A stretch of 36,691 nucleotides of DNA from an uncultured Clostridia bacterium (GCA_947628655.1 CANRAS010000020.1:1-36691), one strand, 5' to 3'; counted from the stretch's first letter, positions 26,101-33,824 are shown. Notes: generated by a model not told the origin, from the sequence alone. A program made the numbers and translations.

Positions 26101-26147
26101 TTGATTTTTTGACGAAAATATGAGATAATATAATTGAACAGTGTTCA
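26101..26147 (+). promoter_or_regulatory. Promoter and palindromic operator before the pseudo-ATPase gene
   Basis: TTGATT (26101-26106), 17 bp, GATAAT (26124-26129). A perfect 13-nt palindrome TGAACAGTGTTCA (26135-26147) sits at the predicted transcription start, an ideal repressor site. Its half-site TGAACA also flanks the XRE promoter at 13028-13073. Confidence 0.62.
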
Positions 26148-26170
26148 TTAAATAGGAAAGAAGAATTGTT

Positions 26171-28636
26171 ATGGCGTATTTTTTTGATTTTAAACAAGAC
26201 TACACGGGTCTTAATCCGAATAAGATTGACAATATGATTTCCATGTACGGCTTGAATACATATACAAAAGCACCGAAAAAGCTGTTGAGTTCTAATTACG
26301 CGGACATCTTGCTGTCGCCGTCCGTTTTGCTGATGTTTATTGCGGCGGTATTGTGCTTTTTCGGCGCGGGAGTGGGCGCGGGGATTATAACGCTGATTAT
26401 TCTCCTGCTTTATGTTTTCGCGGAACTTTATTTCCGAAAAAAATCCGATGAACGTCTTGACGAGATTGAGGCGTCAACCGCTATGAAATTCCGCGTCATA
26501 CGCGGAGGAAAGCTGGAACTCGTCGAAAAGGAGTTTATAGTTCCCGATGATTTGATTGTCATTCAGGAGGGAGAGCGCGTTCCCGCTGACGCGTTTATTC
26601 TCGAATCGCGCGACCTTACGGTTGACGAGTGCATTTTTACGGGGAGCAAACAGCCGTCGCAAAAATATGCGGGAGCAATCTCCAAAAGCAATATCAAGCC
26701 GACTTTCGTCTACAGCGGAACTTCTGTTTTAAGCGGGATAGCCGTGTGCAAGGTGAGCGCGACGGGCGTTGACACGAAATTGTATCATCACCACGGCGAA
26801 ATAGAAGAACGCCACCCGTATTACACAAAACTCGAAAAGACCGTTCGGTTCTTAACGCCGATTTTCAGCGCCGTGGGCGTTGGAATTGCGCTTTTGTTTA
26901 CTATTCTTAAAATTGTCGGCAGCGGCGAAGTCGTGCCGTCGGCAATAAGCGGAATTACTTTGGGACTATGTTTTATTCCGACGGGCGCGGCGACTATTAT
27001 AAGGCTTTACTACACAAAAGGCGCGGTAACTCTTATCAAAAACGGCGCAATGATGAAATCGTTTGCGGATATAGAAAAGCTGAATTCTCTGTCCGTACTC
27101 TGCGTTGAAAAGGAGGGCGCTATTTCCAAAAACACCTCCGAGGTGCGCGGGATTTATACAAAAAGCGAGGAACTGCTCTATAAAGTCGCCGCGCTGTCTT
27201 TCGACCGCAGCACGACCGACCCGTCGGAACGCGCGCTTATGGTAAAGGCAACTTTCTTTGATGAAAATATAGCGAACGTCTATACGGAAAACGAGTTTAT
27301 TGAAAGAATACCCGATATGGGAAACTCGATAAGCGGAGCTATCTGGAACGTCGGCGGAGAAAACATCTGTTGTATCAAGGGAACGCCCGAACAGGTTCTT
27401 CCGATGTGTAAGCTGAGTACAGACAAGCTGTTTGAGATAAAAAACAAATATGAAGAATACTATTCCAAAGGCTGCAGCGTTCTCGCTGTTGCGTGTGTGG
27501 ACGCAGATATATACAAGACGGAAGTAACCGCGGGATTTTCCTATACGTTTGTCGGTCTAATCGCGTTTTCAGCGCCTTTGCGCGACGCTGTTTCGTCTGC
27601 GGTAAAGACCTGCCGCCGTGCGGGTGTGCGTATCGTTATGCTTACCGAAGATAATCCCGGCGCGGCTGCGTCAACGGGCGGTATGATAGGACTTTCGTCA
27701 AAGAATGTCGTAACGGGCGCGCAGATTGAAAATGCGTTGAAAACGGGCGATAGCCTTGACCTTGACGCGGATATTTTCGCAAAGGTCACTCCCGAACAGA
27801 AAATATATATTATAAATAAGCTGAAAAGCGAGGGCGAGGTCGTTGCGATGACGGGAACGCGCACAAGCGACGCTGACGCTCTTGAGGCGGCTGATGTGGG
27901 AATTACGATTTCACAGCATTCTTCGGGCAACACCTACGAGGCGGCGGATATAGTGATGAACGATGACAATTTCCTGTCGATAGCGGAGATGATAGCGCGG
28001 GCAAGGCAGATACACAGGAACATAAAACGCGCCGTATCCGTTTTGATTTCGGGATATATCGGGCTTGTTGTTCTGGCAATAGTAAGTATGATTTGCAAAG
28101 AAGAACTTATGTTATCGCCAGCCGTCATTGCCGTAATAACTCTGCTGTTTTTGCCCGTAGGCGCGGTGCTGTATATCAATTGCAATGCGGATTTGCGTTC
28201 TAATATGCCGCCGTCGGGTTTCGTTTCGGGACATAGAATAAACTTTCCTTATGTCGGAAAATCGGCGCTTTTCGGATTGTTTGTCGGAGCGGCTGCCGCC
28301 GCGTCATATTTGTTTAAATACTCTAATATGAATGTAACATCATCAAGGAGCTGTTCGTTTATATCGTTTATGATATGTACGGCGGCGCTTATAGTATTGC
28401 GCTTTTCGGATACCGAACCGCTGAGGACGTTTTGGAACACTTCGCTTTCGCAGAAAATTATGACAGCCGTGCTTGTTGTCGTGCCGATTTTGTTCATCTA
28501 CGTTCCGCCGTTCAATTTAGCGTTCGGCTTTGCGCCAATCGGTTTCCCAAGCCTGCTTATGAGTTTGCTTTGGGGTATTCTTCCCGCGGCGGTTTATTAT
28601 GTAGTAAAACGGTTTATTCTGACGGGTGACAAATAA
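26171..28636 (+). CDS. P-type ATPase homologue lacking catalytic motifs (pseudoenzyme)
   Basis: The protein (821 aa) has the full architecture of a calcium-type P-ATPase: N-terminal actuator region, M1-M2 near 50-85, M3-M4 near 230-285, P and N domains (about 300-610) and a C-terminal membrane bundle. Nearly every catalytic motif is altered. DKTGTLT reads EKEGAIS (Glu313 replaces the phosphorylated Asp), TGES reads TGSK (157-160), the M4 PEGL reads PTGA, TGD reads TED (492-494), and TGDGVND reads TGTRTSD (561-567). The N-domain KGTPEQ is kept. The frame is unbroken and the surrounding sequence well aligned, so this is a maintained protein, not a decayed gene. It cannot pump by the known mechanism. 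It lies 15 bp before popT, with its own promoter and palindromic operator. Confidence 0.85.
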   Translation: MAYFFDFKQDYTGLNPNKIDNMISMYGLNTYTKAPKKLLSSNYADILLSPSVLLMFIAAVLCFFGAGVGAGIITLIILLLYVFAELYFRKKSDERLDEIEASTAMKFRVIRGGKLELVEKEFIVPDDLIVIQEGERVPADAFILESRDLTVDECIFTGSKQPSQKYAGAISKSNIKPTFVYSGTSVLSGIAVCKVSATGVDTKLYHHHGEIEERHPYYTKLEKTVRFLTPIFSAVGVGIALLFTILKIVGSGEVVPSAISGITLGLCFIPTGAATIIRLYYTKGAVTLIKNGAMMKSFADIEKLNSLSVLCVEKEGAISKNTSEVRGIYTKSEELLYKVAALSFDRSTTDPSERALMVKATFFDENIANVYTENEFIERIPDMGNSISGAIWNVGGENICCIKGTPEQVLPMCKLSTDKLFEIKNKYEEYYSKGCSVLAVACVDADIYKTEVTAGFSYTFVGLIAFSAPLRDAVSSAVKTCRRAGVRIVMLTEDNPGAAASTGGMIGLSSKNVVTGAQIENALKTGDSLDLDADIFAKVTPEQKIYIINKLKSEGEVVAMTGTRTSDADALEAADVGITISQHSSGNTYEAADIVMNDDNFLSIAEMIARARQIHRNIKRAVSVLISGYIGLVVLAIVSMICKEELMLSPAVIAVITLLFLPVGAVLYINCNADLRSNMPPSGFVSGHRINFPYVGKSALFGLFVGAAAAASYLFKYSNMNVTSSRSCSFISFMICTAALIVLRFSDTEPLRTFWNTSLSQKIMTAVLVVVPILFIYVPPFNLAFGFAPIGFPSLLMSLLWGILPAAVYYVVKRFILTGDK

Positions 28637-28651
28637 CATTTCGGAGAGATT

Positions 28652-29497
28652 ATGAAGAAATTTCTAGGATATTTGAAGATTTTTATAGGCGGTGTGGTTT
28701 TCGGAACGGCAAACGTTATCCCCGGAGTCAGCGGGGGAACTATGCTTGTAGTGTTCGGACTTTTCGACAAACTGACCGAGGCAATATCGGGCATTAAAAA
28801 AATATTCAGCAACATCGCGTTTTTAATAACGTTCGCGTTGGGCGCGGGCGCGGGAATATTGCTTTCGGCGAAAGTTATCGGCTCTATGTTCCAAATGTAC
28901 GCTGTTCAGACGAATTTGTTCTTTATCGGCTTAATTCTGGGCGGCGTTCCGCTTATAATAAGACTGGGAACGGCTGAACACAAGATAAAACCGCTTTGTA
29001 TAGTGCCGTTTGTAATCTCTATGGCGGTCGTTATCGGTTTAACCGTGCTTGAAAAGAACGACGTTTTCACGATGACGGCGGAGAACGTGACGGGATTTGA
29101 CGCGGTTTTCTCGCTTAAAATGATAGCCTGCGCGGCGGTCGCGGCGGTGACGATGATTATTCCGGGAATATCGGGTTCGTTTATGATGCTGTTAATGGGC
29201 GTTTACGAAACGATAATCGGCGCGCTGAACGATATGAATTTTTACGTTATCATACCGTTTGCAATCGGCGCAATTATAGGAATAATCTTCGGCGCAAAGC
29301 TGATTTCAATGCTTATCAAAAAGAACAAACTTATGGTCTATTCCGCGATATTGGGAATGGTCATAGGTTCGGTTTACGCGATACTTCCCGATGGGTTCGG
29401 GTTCAATCTTCAAACGGGTTACGGGTTTGCGTTTATGCTTATTGGCGTTCTTGTATCGGTTTTGATTGATAAACTTGGGAACACCGAAAGTGAGTAG
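28652..29497 (+). CDS. popT: DUF368/PopT family polyprenyl-phosphate translocase
   Basis: This 281-aa polytopic membrane protein has about eight to nine hydrophobic segments. It carries the two internally related family motifs NVIPGVSGGT (near residue 21) and MIIPGISGS (near 168), the inverted-repeat re-entrant loops of DUF368. PopT members return undecaprenyl phosphate from the outer to the inner leaflet for cell-wall synthesis. It follows the pseudo-ATPase gene by 15 bp with GGAGAG in the gap, so the two are co-transcribed. No T-rich terminator follows, only long GC palindromes. Confidence 0.9.
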   Translation: MKKFLGYLKIFIGGVVFGTANVIPGVSGGTMLVVFGLFDKLTEAISGIKKIFSNIAFLITFALGAGAGILLSAKVIGSMFQMYAVQTNLFFIGLILGGVPLIIRLGTAEHKIKPLCIVPFVISMAVVIGLTVLEKNDVFTMTAENVTGFDAVFSLKMIACAAVAAVTMIIPGISGSFMMLLMGVYETIIGALNDMNFYVIIPFAIGAIIGIIFGAKLISMLIKKNKLMVYSAILGMVIGSVYAILPDGFGFNLQTGYGFAFMLIGVLVSVLIDKLGNTESE

Positions 29498-29518
29498 GCA
29501 ACAGCTATCGCCTTATTG

Positions 29519-29615
29519 GTTTGCCCCGCCTGCGGCGGGGCAAACGTTATTAAAACTCCTGCTTTAAAGAAATATACCCTTGCCCCGCTCCCCGCCTACG
29601 GCGGGGAGCGGGGCA
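29519..29615. repeat. Two long perfect GC palindromes after popT
   Basis: GTTTGCCCCGCC-TGC-GGCGGGGCAAAC (29519-29545, 12-bp stem) and a 16-bp stem (29581-29596 with 29600-29615; arm TGCCCCGCTCCCCGCC, loop TAC). Neither has a T-run. They may stop or protect the popT transcript, or belong to the palindrome island that follows. Confidence 0.85.
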
Positions 29616-29639
29616 TAATAAAATCACCGTAAACGTTTT

Positions 29640-29880
29640 AAACTATTCAATTGTAAAAGAACTGTTTACTGCGGTTTCACACTCACGTTACGCGTCGCCG
29701 TGTCATCCAAGTGCCGCACTGCTGTCTTTCGTCGGAATGAAACGCGTTTTCTCCGAACGATACCATGGTAACGGGTCGAGAAGTCAGGCGGGGAAACGAA
29801 CTCCGCTCCGTGCTAAGACGGCTCTTCTCGAATTGATGTAATTATAGAACGCTTGAAAGTGCATTTTACTGCATAAAGTT
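29640..29880. other. Gene-free stretch with a possible three-way-junction RNA
   Basis: No credible gene. At 29776-29831, TCGAGAAG pairs with CTTCTCGA and encloses two hairpins: GCGGGG/CTCCGC and CCGT/ACGG. The compact nesting is what a structured RNA would show. Just upstream is the palindrome TACCATGGTA (29761-29770) and a TCGTCGGA/TCCGAACGA stem. No promoter consensus was found on either strand and no known ncRNA was recognised. Confidence 0.4.
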
Positions 29881-29912
29881 TAAGGCGCGTTACGGCGCGG
29901 TGTGCAGCCCAC

Positions 29913-30230
29913 GTTTTGCGCAACGCGCAAAACAACGGCGCGTAAGCGCCGTTAAATTCGCCGAAGGCGAATTGCGGGCGGTCGGGCAACGGCGCGGTAC
30001 GGGCGGTAAGGGCGCGTTTGACGTAGGACGGCAAACTAACGCGGGATAAGGGAATGGGACGCGCGAATTGAGCCACGCCCTATACGCGCGATAACGCGAA
30101 CAACGCGCTGACCCAAAGACAATCTAATAAGCGCCCGCAAGGGCGCAACACTATTCATACTATGCGCTGTGCACTCTTAACTGTAAACGGTTGTAAGCCA
30201 CGACAACAGCGATGTTGCGCAAAGCGCAAC
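29913..30230. repeat. Array of short perfect palindromes
   Basis: GTTTTGCGC-AAC-GCGCAAAAC (29913-29933), AACGGCGC-GTAA-GCGCCGTT (29934-29953), AATTCGCC-GAA-GGCGAATT (29955-29973), GCGCCC-GCAA-GGGCGC (30131-30146) and GTTGCGC-AAA-GCGCAAC (30214-30230). Arms differ but loops are always 3-4 purine-rich bases. AAAGACAATCT (30115-30125) is shared with 11567-11577. Open frames here are short and repetitive, so I call no gene. Confidence 0.82.
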
Positions 30231-30279
30231 GAGCATACAAAAAACGACCAAAAGCAACGCTAAAGAGAACCGCAACCCC

Positions 30280-30406
30280 GCAATGTTCCGCAGTATTTCG
30301 CGTAGCGCAGCGGAGCGAAATCGAAAAGCCTTTAGGGCTTTTCGAGCGGAACATTGCAAGCAATGAGGTTCCGCAGACGCCGATAGGCGGCTGCGAAACC
30401 CATTGC
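30280..30406. repeat. Two large nested hairpin structures
   Basis: A 12-bp stem GCAATGTTCCGC (30280-30291) / GCGGAACATTGC (30346-30357) encloses ATTTCGC/GCGAAAT (30295-30321) and CGAAAAGCC/GGCTTTTCG (30322-30344), a three-way junction. Directly after, GCAATG/CATTGC, GGTT/AACC, CGCAG/CTGCG and GCC-GATA-GGC nest into one long hairpin (30360-30406). Both reuse a GCAATG edge. Confidence 0.8.
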
Positions 30407-30449
30407 GCGCAACAAAACCGCCCTGCAAAGCAGGGCGATTTTGTTGCGC
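30407..30449 (-). terminator. Terminator hairpin of the tRNA operon
   Basis: It lies immediately after the CCA end of tRNA-Arg on the minus strand: an inner stem CGCCCTGC/GCAGGGCG, then GTTTTGTT. An outer GCGCAACAAAA/TTTTGTTGCGC stem extends it. Confidence 0.78.
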
Positions 30450-30526
30450 TGGTACGCCCGGTGCGATTCGAACGCATGACACATAGCGTCGGAGGCTATT
30501 GCTCTATCCAGCTGAGCTACGGGCGC
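30450..30526 (-). tRNA. tRNA-Arg (anticodon CCG)
   Basis: The 77 nt on the minus strand fold as a cloverleaf: acceptor GCGCCCG/CGGGCGT (first pair G-T), D arm GCTC/GAGC, anticodon stem ATAGC/GCTAT with loop CTCCGAC (anticodon CCG, reads CGG), and TTCGAAT T-loop. The T-stem outer pair is an A-C mismatch. CCA is encoded. It is second in a two-tRNA operon. Confidence 0.95.
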
Positions 30527-30539
30527 GAATAAAAATTTA

Positions 30540-30592
30540 CAGTTGACAGTATTGAAAGCCGTGAAGGTACTAGCGACGTAAACTGTCAACTG
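30540..30592. repeat. 11-bp inverted repeat between the tRNA genes
   Basis: CAGTTGACAGT (30540-30550) and ACTGTCAACTG (30582-30592) enclose 31 nt. In the tRNA transcript it forms a hairpin between the two tRNAs. It could be a processing feature or a tiny palindromic insertion. Confidence 0.75.
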
Positions 30593-30603
30593 CAATGTTA
30601 TAA

Positions 30604-30679
30604 TGGTGACCCACCCGGGAATCGAACCCGGGACACCTTGATTAAAAGTCAAGTGCTCTACCACCTGAGCTAGTGGGTC
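30604..30679 (-). tRNA. tRNA-Lys (anticodon TTT)
   Basis: The 76 nt on the minus strand form acceptor GACCCAC/GTGGGTC, D arm GCTC/GAGC, anticodon stem CTTGA/TCAAG with loop CTTTTAA (anticodon TTT), T-arm CCGGG-TTCGATT-CCCGG, and encoded CCA. It is first in the operon, with a consensus promoter upstream. Confidence 0.97.
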
Positions 30680-30703
30680 GTTTTACAACCGTACAACATT
30701 AGT

Positions 30704-30732
30704 ATTATATCAGATTTTTTTCTTATTGTCAA
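30704..30732 (-). promoter_or_regulatory. Consensus promoter of the tRNA-Lys/tRNA-Arg operon
   Basis: Minus strand: TTGACA (30732-30727), 17 bp, TATAAT (30709-30704) with an extended TG. The start falls about 18 nt before tRNA-Lys. Confidence 0.92.
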
Positions 30733-30802
30733 GGGGTTTTTATAAATTTCTTCAAATTTTTTAAAAATTAAACTAAATTTATAGAAAAAAGCTGTTAAAA
30801 TA

Positions 30803-30831
30803 TTGCAAATCTTCATTAAATGTGATATAAT
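30803..30831 (+). promoter_or_regulatory. Sigma-A promoter of the DUF951-prfA operon
   Basis: TTGCAA (30803-30808), 17 bp, TATAAT (30826-30831) with an extended TG. It diverges from the tRNA promoter about 70 bp away. Confidence 0.85.
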
Positions 30832-30874
30832 AATTATATATGTGTATATTCTTAAATGGAAAGATGGAGATTTT

Positions 30875-31081
30875 ATGGATATATCTGTCGGCGATGTGCT
30901 TATTATGAAAAAACAACACCCCGGCTGTGGGAGCAACCGTATGAACGTTCTTCGCGTCGGCGCTGATTTTAAACTTAGCTGCGCGGGCTGCGGGCGCACT
31001 TTTATGATAGGTCGGTCTAAGTGTGAGAAAAGTATAAAGGCGGTTGAACACGGCGAAAACAAAACGGCGTTTCCGACTTGA
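30875..31081 (+). CDS. DUF951 family small protein
   Basis: The protein (68 aa) matches DUF951: VGDVLIMKKQHPGCGSNRMNVLRVGADFKLSCAGCGRTFMIGRSKCEKSI in order, with a CxGC pair and another Cys that suggest a small metal-binding fold. The function is unknown. The start is the ATG at 30875 after a GATGGAGA site; an in-frame extension upstream overlaps the promoter and is excluded. prfA begins 27 bp later, so they share a transcript. Confidence 0.9.
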   Translation: MDISVGDVLIMKKQHPGCGSNRMNVLRVGADFKLSCAGCGRTFMIGRSKCEKSIKAVEHGENKTAFPT

Positions 31082-31108
31082 GTTCGATTTGTTGGGAGGA
31101 ACGTTAAA

Positions 31109-32176
31109 ATGACCGAAAAACTTGAAATGGCGGTTGCCAGATATGATGAGATAAACGCAAAGCTGTCCGACCCGAATACTGTTGCCGACAGCAAACTGTA
31201 TGCGGAACTTATGAAAGAGTATAAACGGCTGACTCCATTGATTGACGCGTATAAACGATATAAAGCCGCTGAAAGAAGTCTTGAGGACGCAAAGACGGCT
31301 TGTGATGACGACGACCCCGAACTTCGGAAAATGGCGCTTGAAGAAATAGGTCTTGCGAAAGATGAACTCGAAAAGTGTTCCGAAGAACTTAAAATACTGC
31401 TCCTGCCGCACGACCCCGACGATGATAAAAGCGTTATTGTCGAGATACGCGCCTGCGCGGGCGGCGAGGAGGCGGCTCTGTTCGCAAACTCTATGTTCAG
31501 AATGTACTCTATGTACGCGGCAAGACAGGGCTGGAAAATAGATGTGATTAGCAGCAATGAAACAGAACTTGGCGGGTTTCGCGAGATAGTTTTCAGCGTT
31601 GAGGGAGAAAGCGTATACTCTAAACTGAAATACGAAAGCGGAGTTCACCGTGTTCAGCGAGTTCCCGAAACGGAATCACAGGGACGTATACAGACATCTA
31701 CGGTGTCCGTCGCGATACTTCCGCAAGTTGAGGACGTTGATGTGAACATAGACCCCGCCGACCTTACGGTTCAGACGTTCCGTTCAAGCGGAGCGGGCGG
31801 ACAGCATATCAACAAGACGGAATCCGCCGTCAGGATAATCCACAACCCGACGGGAATTGTCGTTGAATGTCAGGAAGAACGTTCGCAGATGAAAAATAAG
31901 GATAAGGCGATGAAAAGGCTTTATGCGATTTTGTATGAAACGGAGAAAAATGCCCGTGACAGCGCGATAGCAGAGGACAGGCGAATACAAGTCGGCACGG
32001 GCGACCGTTCCGAACGCATACGGACGTATAATTTCCCGCAGTCGCGCGTTACCGACCATAGAATTAACCTCACGCTCTATAAGCTGGACGAGATGATGAA
32101 CGGCGGGTGCGACGAGGTATTTGAGGCGCTTAGAGTTGCCGATATGACGGCAAAATTAGTAAAACAAGAGAAGTGA
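31109..32176 (+). CDS. prfA: Peptide chain release factor 1
   Basis: RF1 reads UAA and UAG stop codons. The 355-aa protein has the N-terminal helical domain, the PxT anticodon-mimic tripeptide as PET in HRVQRVPETESQGR (RF1-type, not the SPF of RF2), and the GGQ motif in SSGAGGQHINKTESAV that drives peptide release. GGGAGG precedes the ATG. The glutamine methyltransferase gene prmC, often adjacent, is not in this window: tsaC follows after 4 bp. Confidence 0.97.
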   Translation: MTEKLEMAVARYDEINAKLSDPNTVADSKLYAELMKEYKRLTPLIDAYKRYKAAERSLEDAKTACDDDDPELRKMALEEIGLAKDELEKCSEELKILLLPHDPDDDKSVIVEIRACAGGEEAALFANSMFRMYSMYAARQGWKIDVISSNETELGGFREIVFSVEGESVYSKLKYESGVHRVQRVPETESQGRIQTSTVSVAILPQVEDVDVNIDPADLTVQTFRSSGAGGQHINKTESAVRIIHNPTGIVVECQEERSQMKNKDKAMKRLYAILYETEKNARDSAIAEDRRIQVGTGDRSERIRTYNFPQSRVTDHRINLTLYKLDEMMNGGCDEVFEALRVADMTAKLVKQEK

Positions 32177-32180
32177 CAAA

Positions 32181-33194
32181 ATGACAACCGAAATAGCAGA
32201 CTGCGGCGCGGCGGGCGTATCAAAGGCGGTAGAACTCCTTAAAAAAGGCGCAGTAGCCGCGATACCGACAGAAACGGTTTACGGATTGGCGGCGAACGCT
32301 TTAAACGCAAACGCCGTGAGGGATATTTTCAAAGCAAAGGGCAGACCGCAGGATAATCCTTTGATAGTTCATATCGCAAGTATTAAAATGCTCCCGCCGC
32401 TTGTAAAGGAAATACCCGATATAGCGTATAAGTTAGCCGAGCGTTTTTGGGCGGGACCGCTTACGATGATATTCAAGAAGTCCGAAATAATACCCGATGT
32501 GACAAGCGGGGGACTTGATACAGTCGCGGTTCGTATGCCTGAATGTACTGCCGCGCGGGAAATAATCAAAAAATGCGGTTTTCCGCTCGCCGCGCCGTCA
32601 GCTAATCTTTCGGGCAGACCCAGCCCCACGACTGCTAAACACGTTTTTGATGATATGAACGGCAGAATACCGCTTATAATTGACGGCGGCGAATGTAAAG
32701 TCGGGGTTGAAAGCACGGTTATCTGCTTTAAAGAACAGAAAATACACATTCTGCGTCCCGGAGGAATAACCGCTGAAATGCTGTCGGAGTTCGGAGAAGT
32801 CGAGGTGGATAAGGCAGTTACTGCCGAGCCTGCTAAGAATGAACGTGTGCTTTCTCCCGGAATGAAGTACAAGCATTATTCGCCGAAAGCTGATGTGTTT
32901 ATCGTGAACGCTCACGGAAAACAGTTTTTAGAGTATTGCTTGAAACGTTCCCGATTTGAAAACGGGCTGATAGCGCTCGGCGCGGGCGTTGCCGAGGACG
33001 GCTGTTTTATGGACTACGGCACGACTTCGGAAATTCAAGCGCAAAGGCTTTTCGCCCTCCTGCGCAAAGCCGATGAAATGAACGCTAAGACAGTCCTTGT
33101 AGAAAAGCCGACAACCGATGGCGTGGGGCTTGCGGTTTACAATCGACTGCTCAGAGCCGCCGCCTTTCGGGAAATAGAACCCGCGCGGAAATAA
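32181..33194 (+). CDS. tsaC: L-threonylcarbamoyladenylate synthase (Sua5/TsaC)
   Basis: The enzyme makes threonylcarbamoyl-AMP for t6A37 in ANN-decoding tRNAs. The 337-aa protein has the YrdC domain (about 1-200): AIPTETVYGLAANALNANAVRDIFKAKGRPQDNPLIVHI, then PSANLSGRPSPTTAKHVFDDM and a GVESTVI strand. The Sua5-type C-terminal domain (about 215-337) follows the linker SPGMKYKHYSPKA. It belongs to the long Sua5 form. Confidence 0.95.
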   Translation: MTTEIADCGAAGVSKAVELLKKGAVAAIPTETVYGLAANALNANAVRDIFKAKGRPQDNPLIVHIASIKMLPPLVKEIPDIAYKLAERFWAGPLTMIFKKSEIIPDVTSGGLDTVAVRMPECTAAREIIKKCGFPLAAPSANLSGRPSPTTAKHVFDDMNGRIPLIIDGGECKVGVESTVICFKEQKIHILRPGGITAEMLSEFGEVEVDKAVTAEPAKNERVLSPGMKYKHYSPKADVFIVNAHGKQFLEYCLKRSRFENGLIALGAGVAEDGCFMDYGTTSEIQAQRLFALLRKADEMNAKTVLVEKPTTDGVGLAVYNRLLRAAAFREIEPARK

Positions 33195-33220
33195 GTATCG
33201 GGGCTTTCAGAGGAATAATA

Positions 33221-33823
33221 ATGATAAATTTACCTAATATTATGATAGTCGGTCTTACGGGAATAAGCGGCGCGGGGAAATCCACGGTCTGCGGGATACT
33301 CCGAAAAGGCGGATTTGAAATAATTGACTGCGATGGGATTGCAAGAGATGTAGCCGATAACCGCAGGTTTCTAAGCGAACTTCAAACGCGCTTTAACGCC
33401 GATGTTTTAAACGCCGACGGGACGCTGAACCGCGCGGAAACCGCAAGGCTGATTTTCAATGATAAAGGCAAACTGCATCTCTATAACAGCATTATTTTCC
33501 CGTATATAATATATGATATAATAGGGAGAATACGCTCCTCGGCGAAAGACACGGTGCTTGACGCGCCGACGCTTTTTGACTGCGGGATTGATATGATTTG
33601 CAATAAAATAATAGGGGTTATTTCAAACCGCGAAATATGCGCAAAACGCATAATGCTCCGCGACAGAATAACCGAAGAAAAAGCCCTCGAACGCTTGTCA
33701 ATACAGGAAAACGAGGATTTTTTCAAGACGAACTGCGACTATATAATCGAAAACAACGGAGAACTTTCGGAGCTTGTTTCAATCACCGAAAACACCGTAA
33801 ACAAACTGAAAGGCTTGACATAA
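33221..33823 (+). CDS. coaE: Dephospho-CoA kinase
   Basis: This is the last step of CoA synthesis. The 200-aa protein has the P-loop GISGAGKST, IIDCDGIARDV and the lid region with RDR near 145. Translation from ATG 33221 follows AGAGG; a later in-frame ATG is possible and would trim seven residues. The pair coaE-lytic transglycosylase is a recurrent clostridial arrangement, and here the next gene begins 1 bp after the stop. Confidence 0.95.
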   Translation: MINLPNIMIVGLTGISGAGKSTVCGILRKGGFEIIDCDGIARDVADNRRFLSELQTRFNADVLNADGTLNRAETARLIFNDKGKLHLYNSIIFPYIIYDIIGRIRSSAKDTVLDAPTLFDCGIDMICNKIIGVISNREICAKRIMLRDRITEEKALERLSIQENEDFFKTNCDYIIENNGELSELVSITENTVNKLKGLT

Positions 33824-33824
33824 A

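Noticed and set aside
26135-26147. LexA (SOS) box before the pseudo-ATPase gene
   Set aside because: The Gram-positive LexA site has a 4-bp gap between GAAC and GTTC; here the gap is 3 bp.
29813-30076. 87-codon minus-strand frame in the palindrome island
   Set aside because: It crosses several perfect palindromes, has no ribosome site, and its composition is unlike the neighbouring genes.
30670-31648. Two long minus-strand frames over the tRNA promoter, DUF951 and prfA
   Set aside because: They overlap firmly assigned genes and consensus promoters, with no ribosome site or family match.
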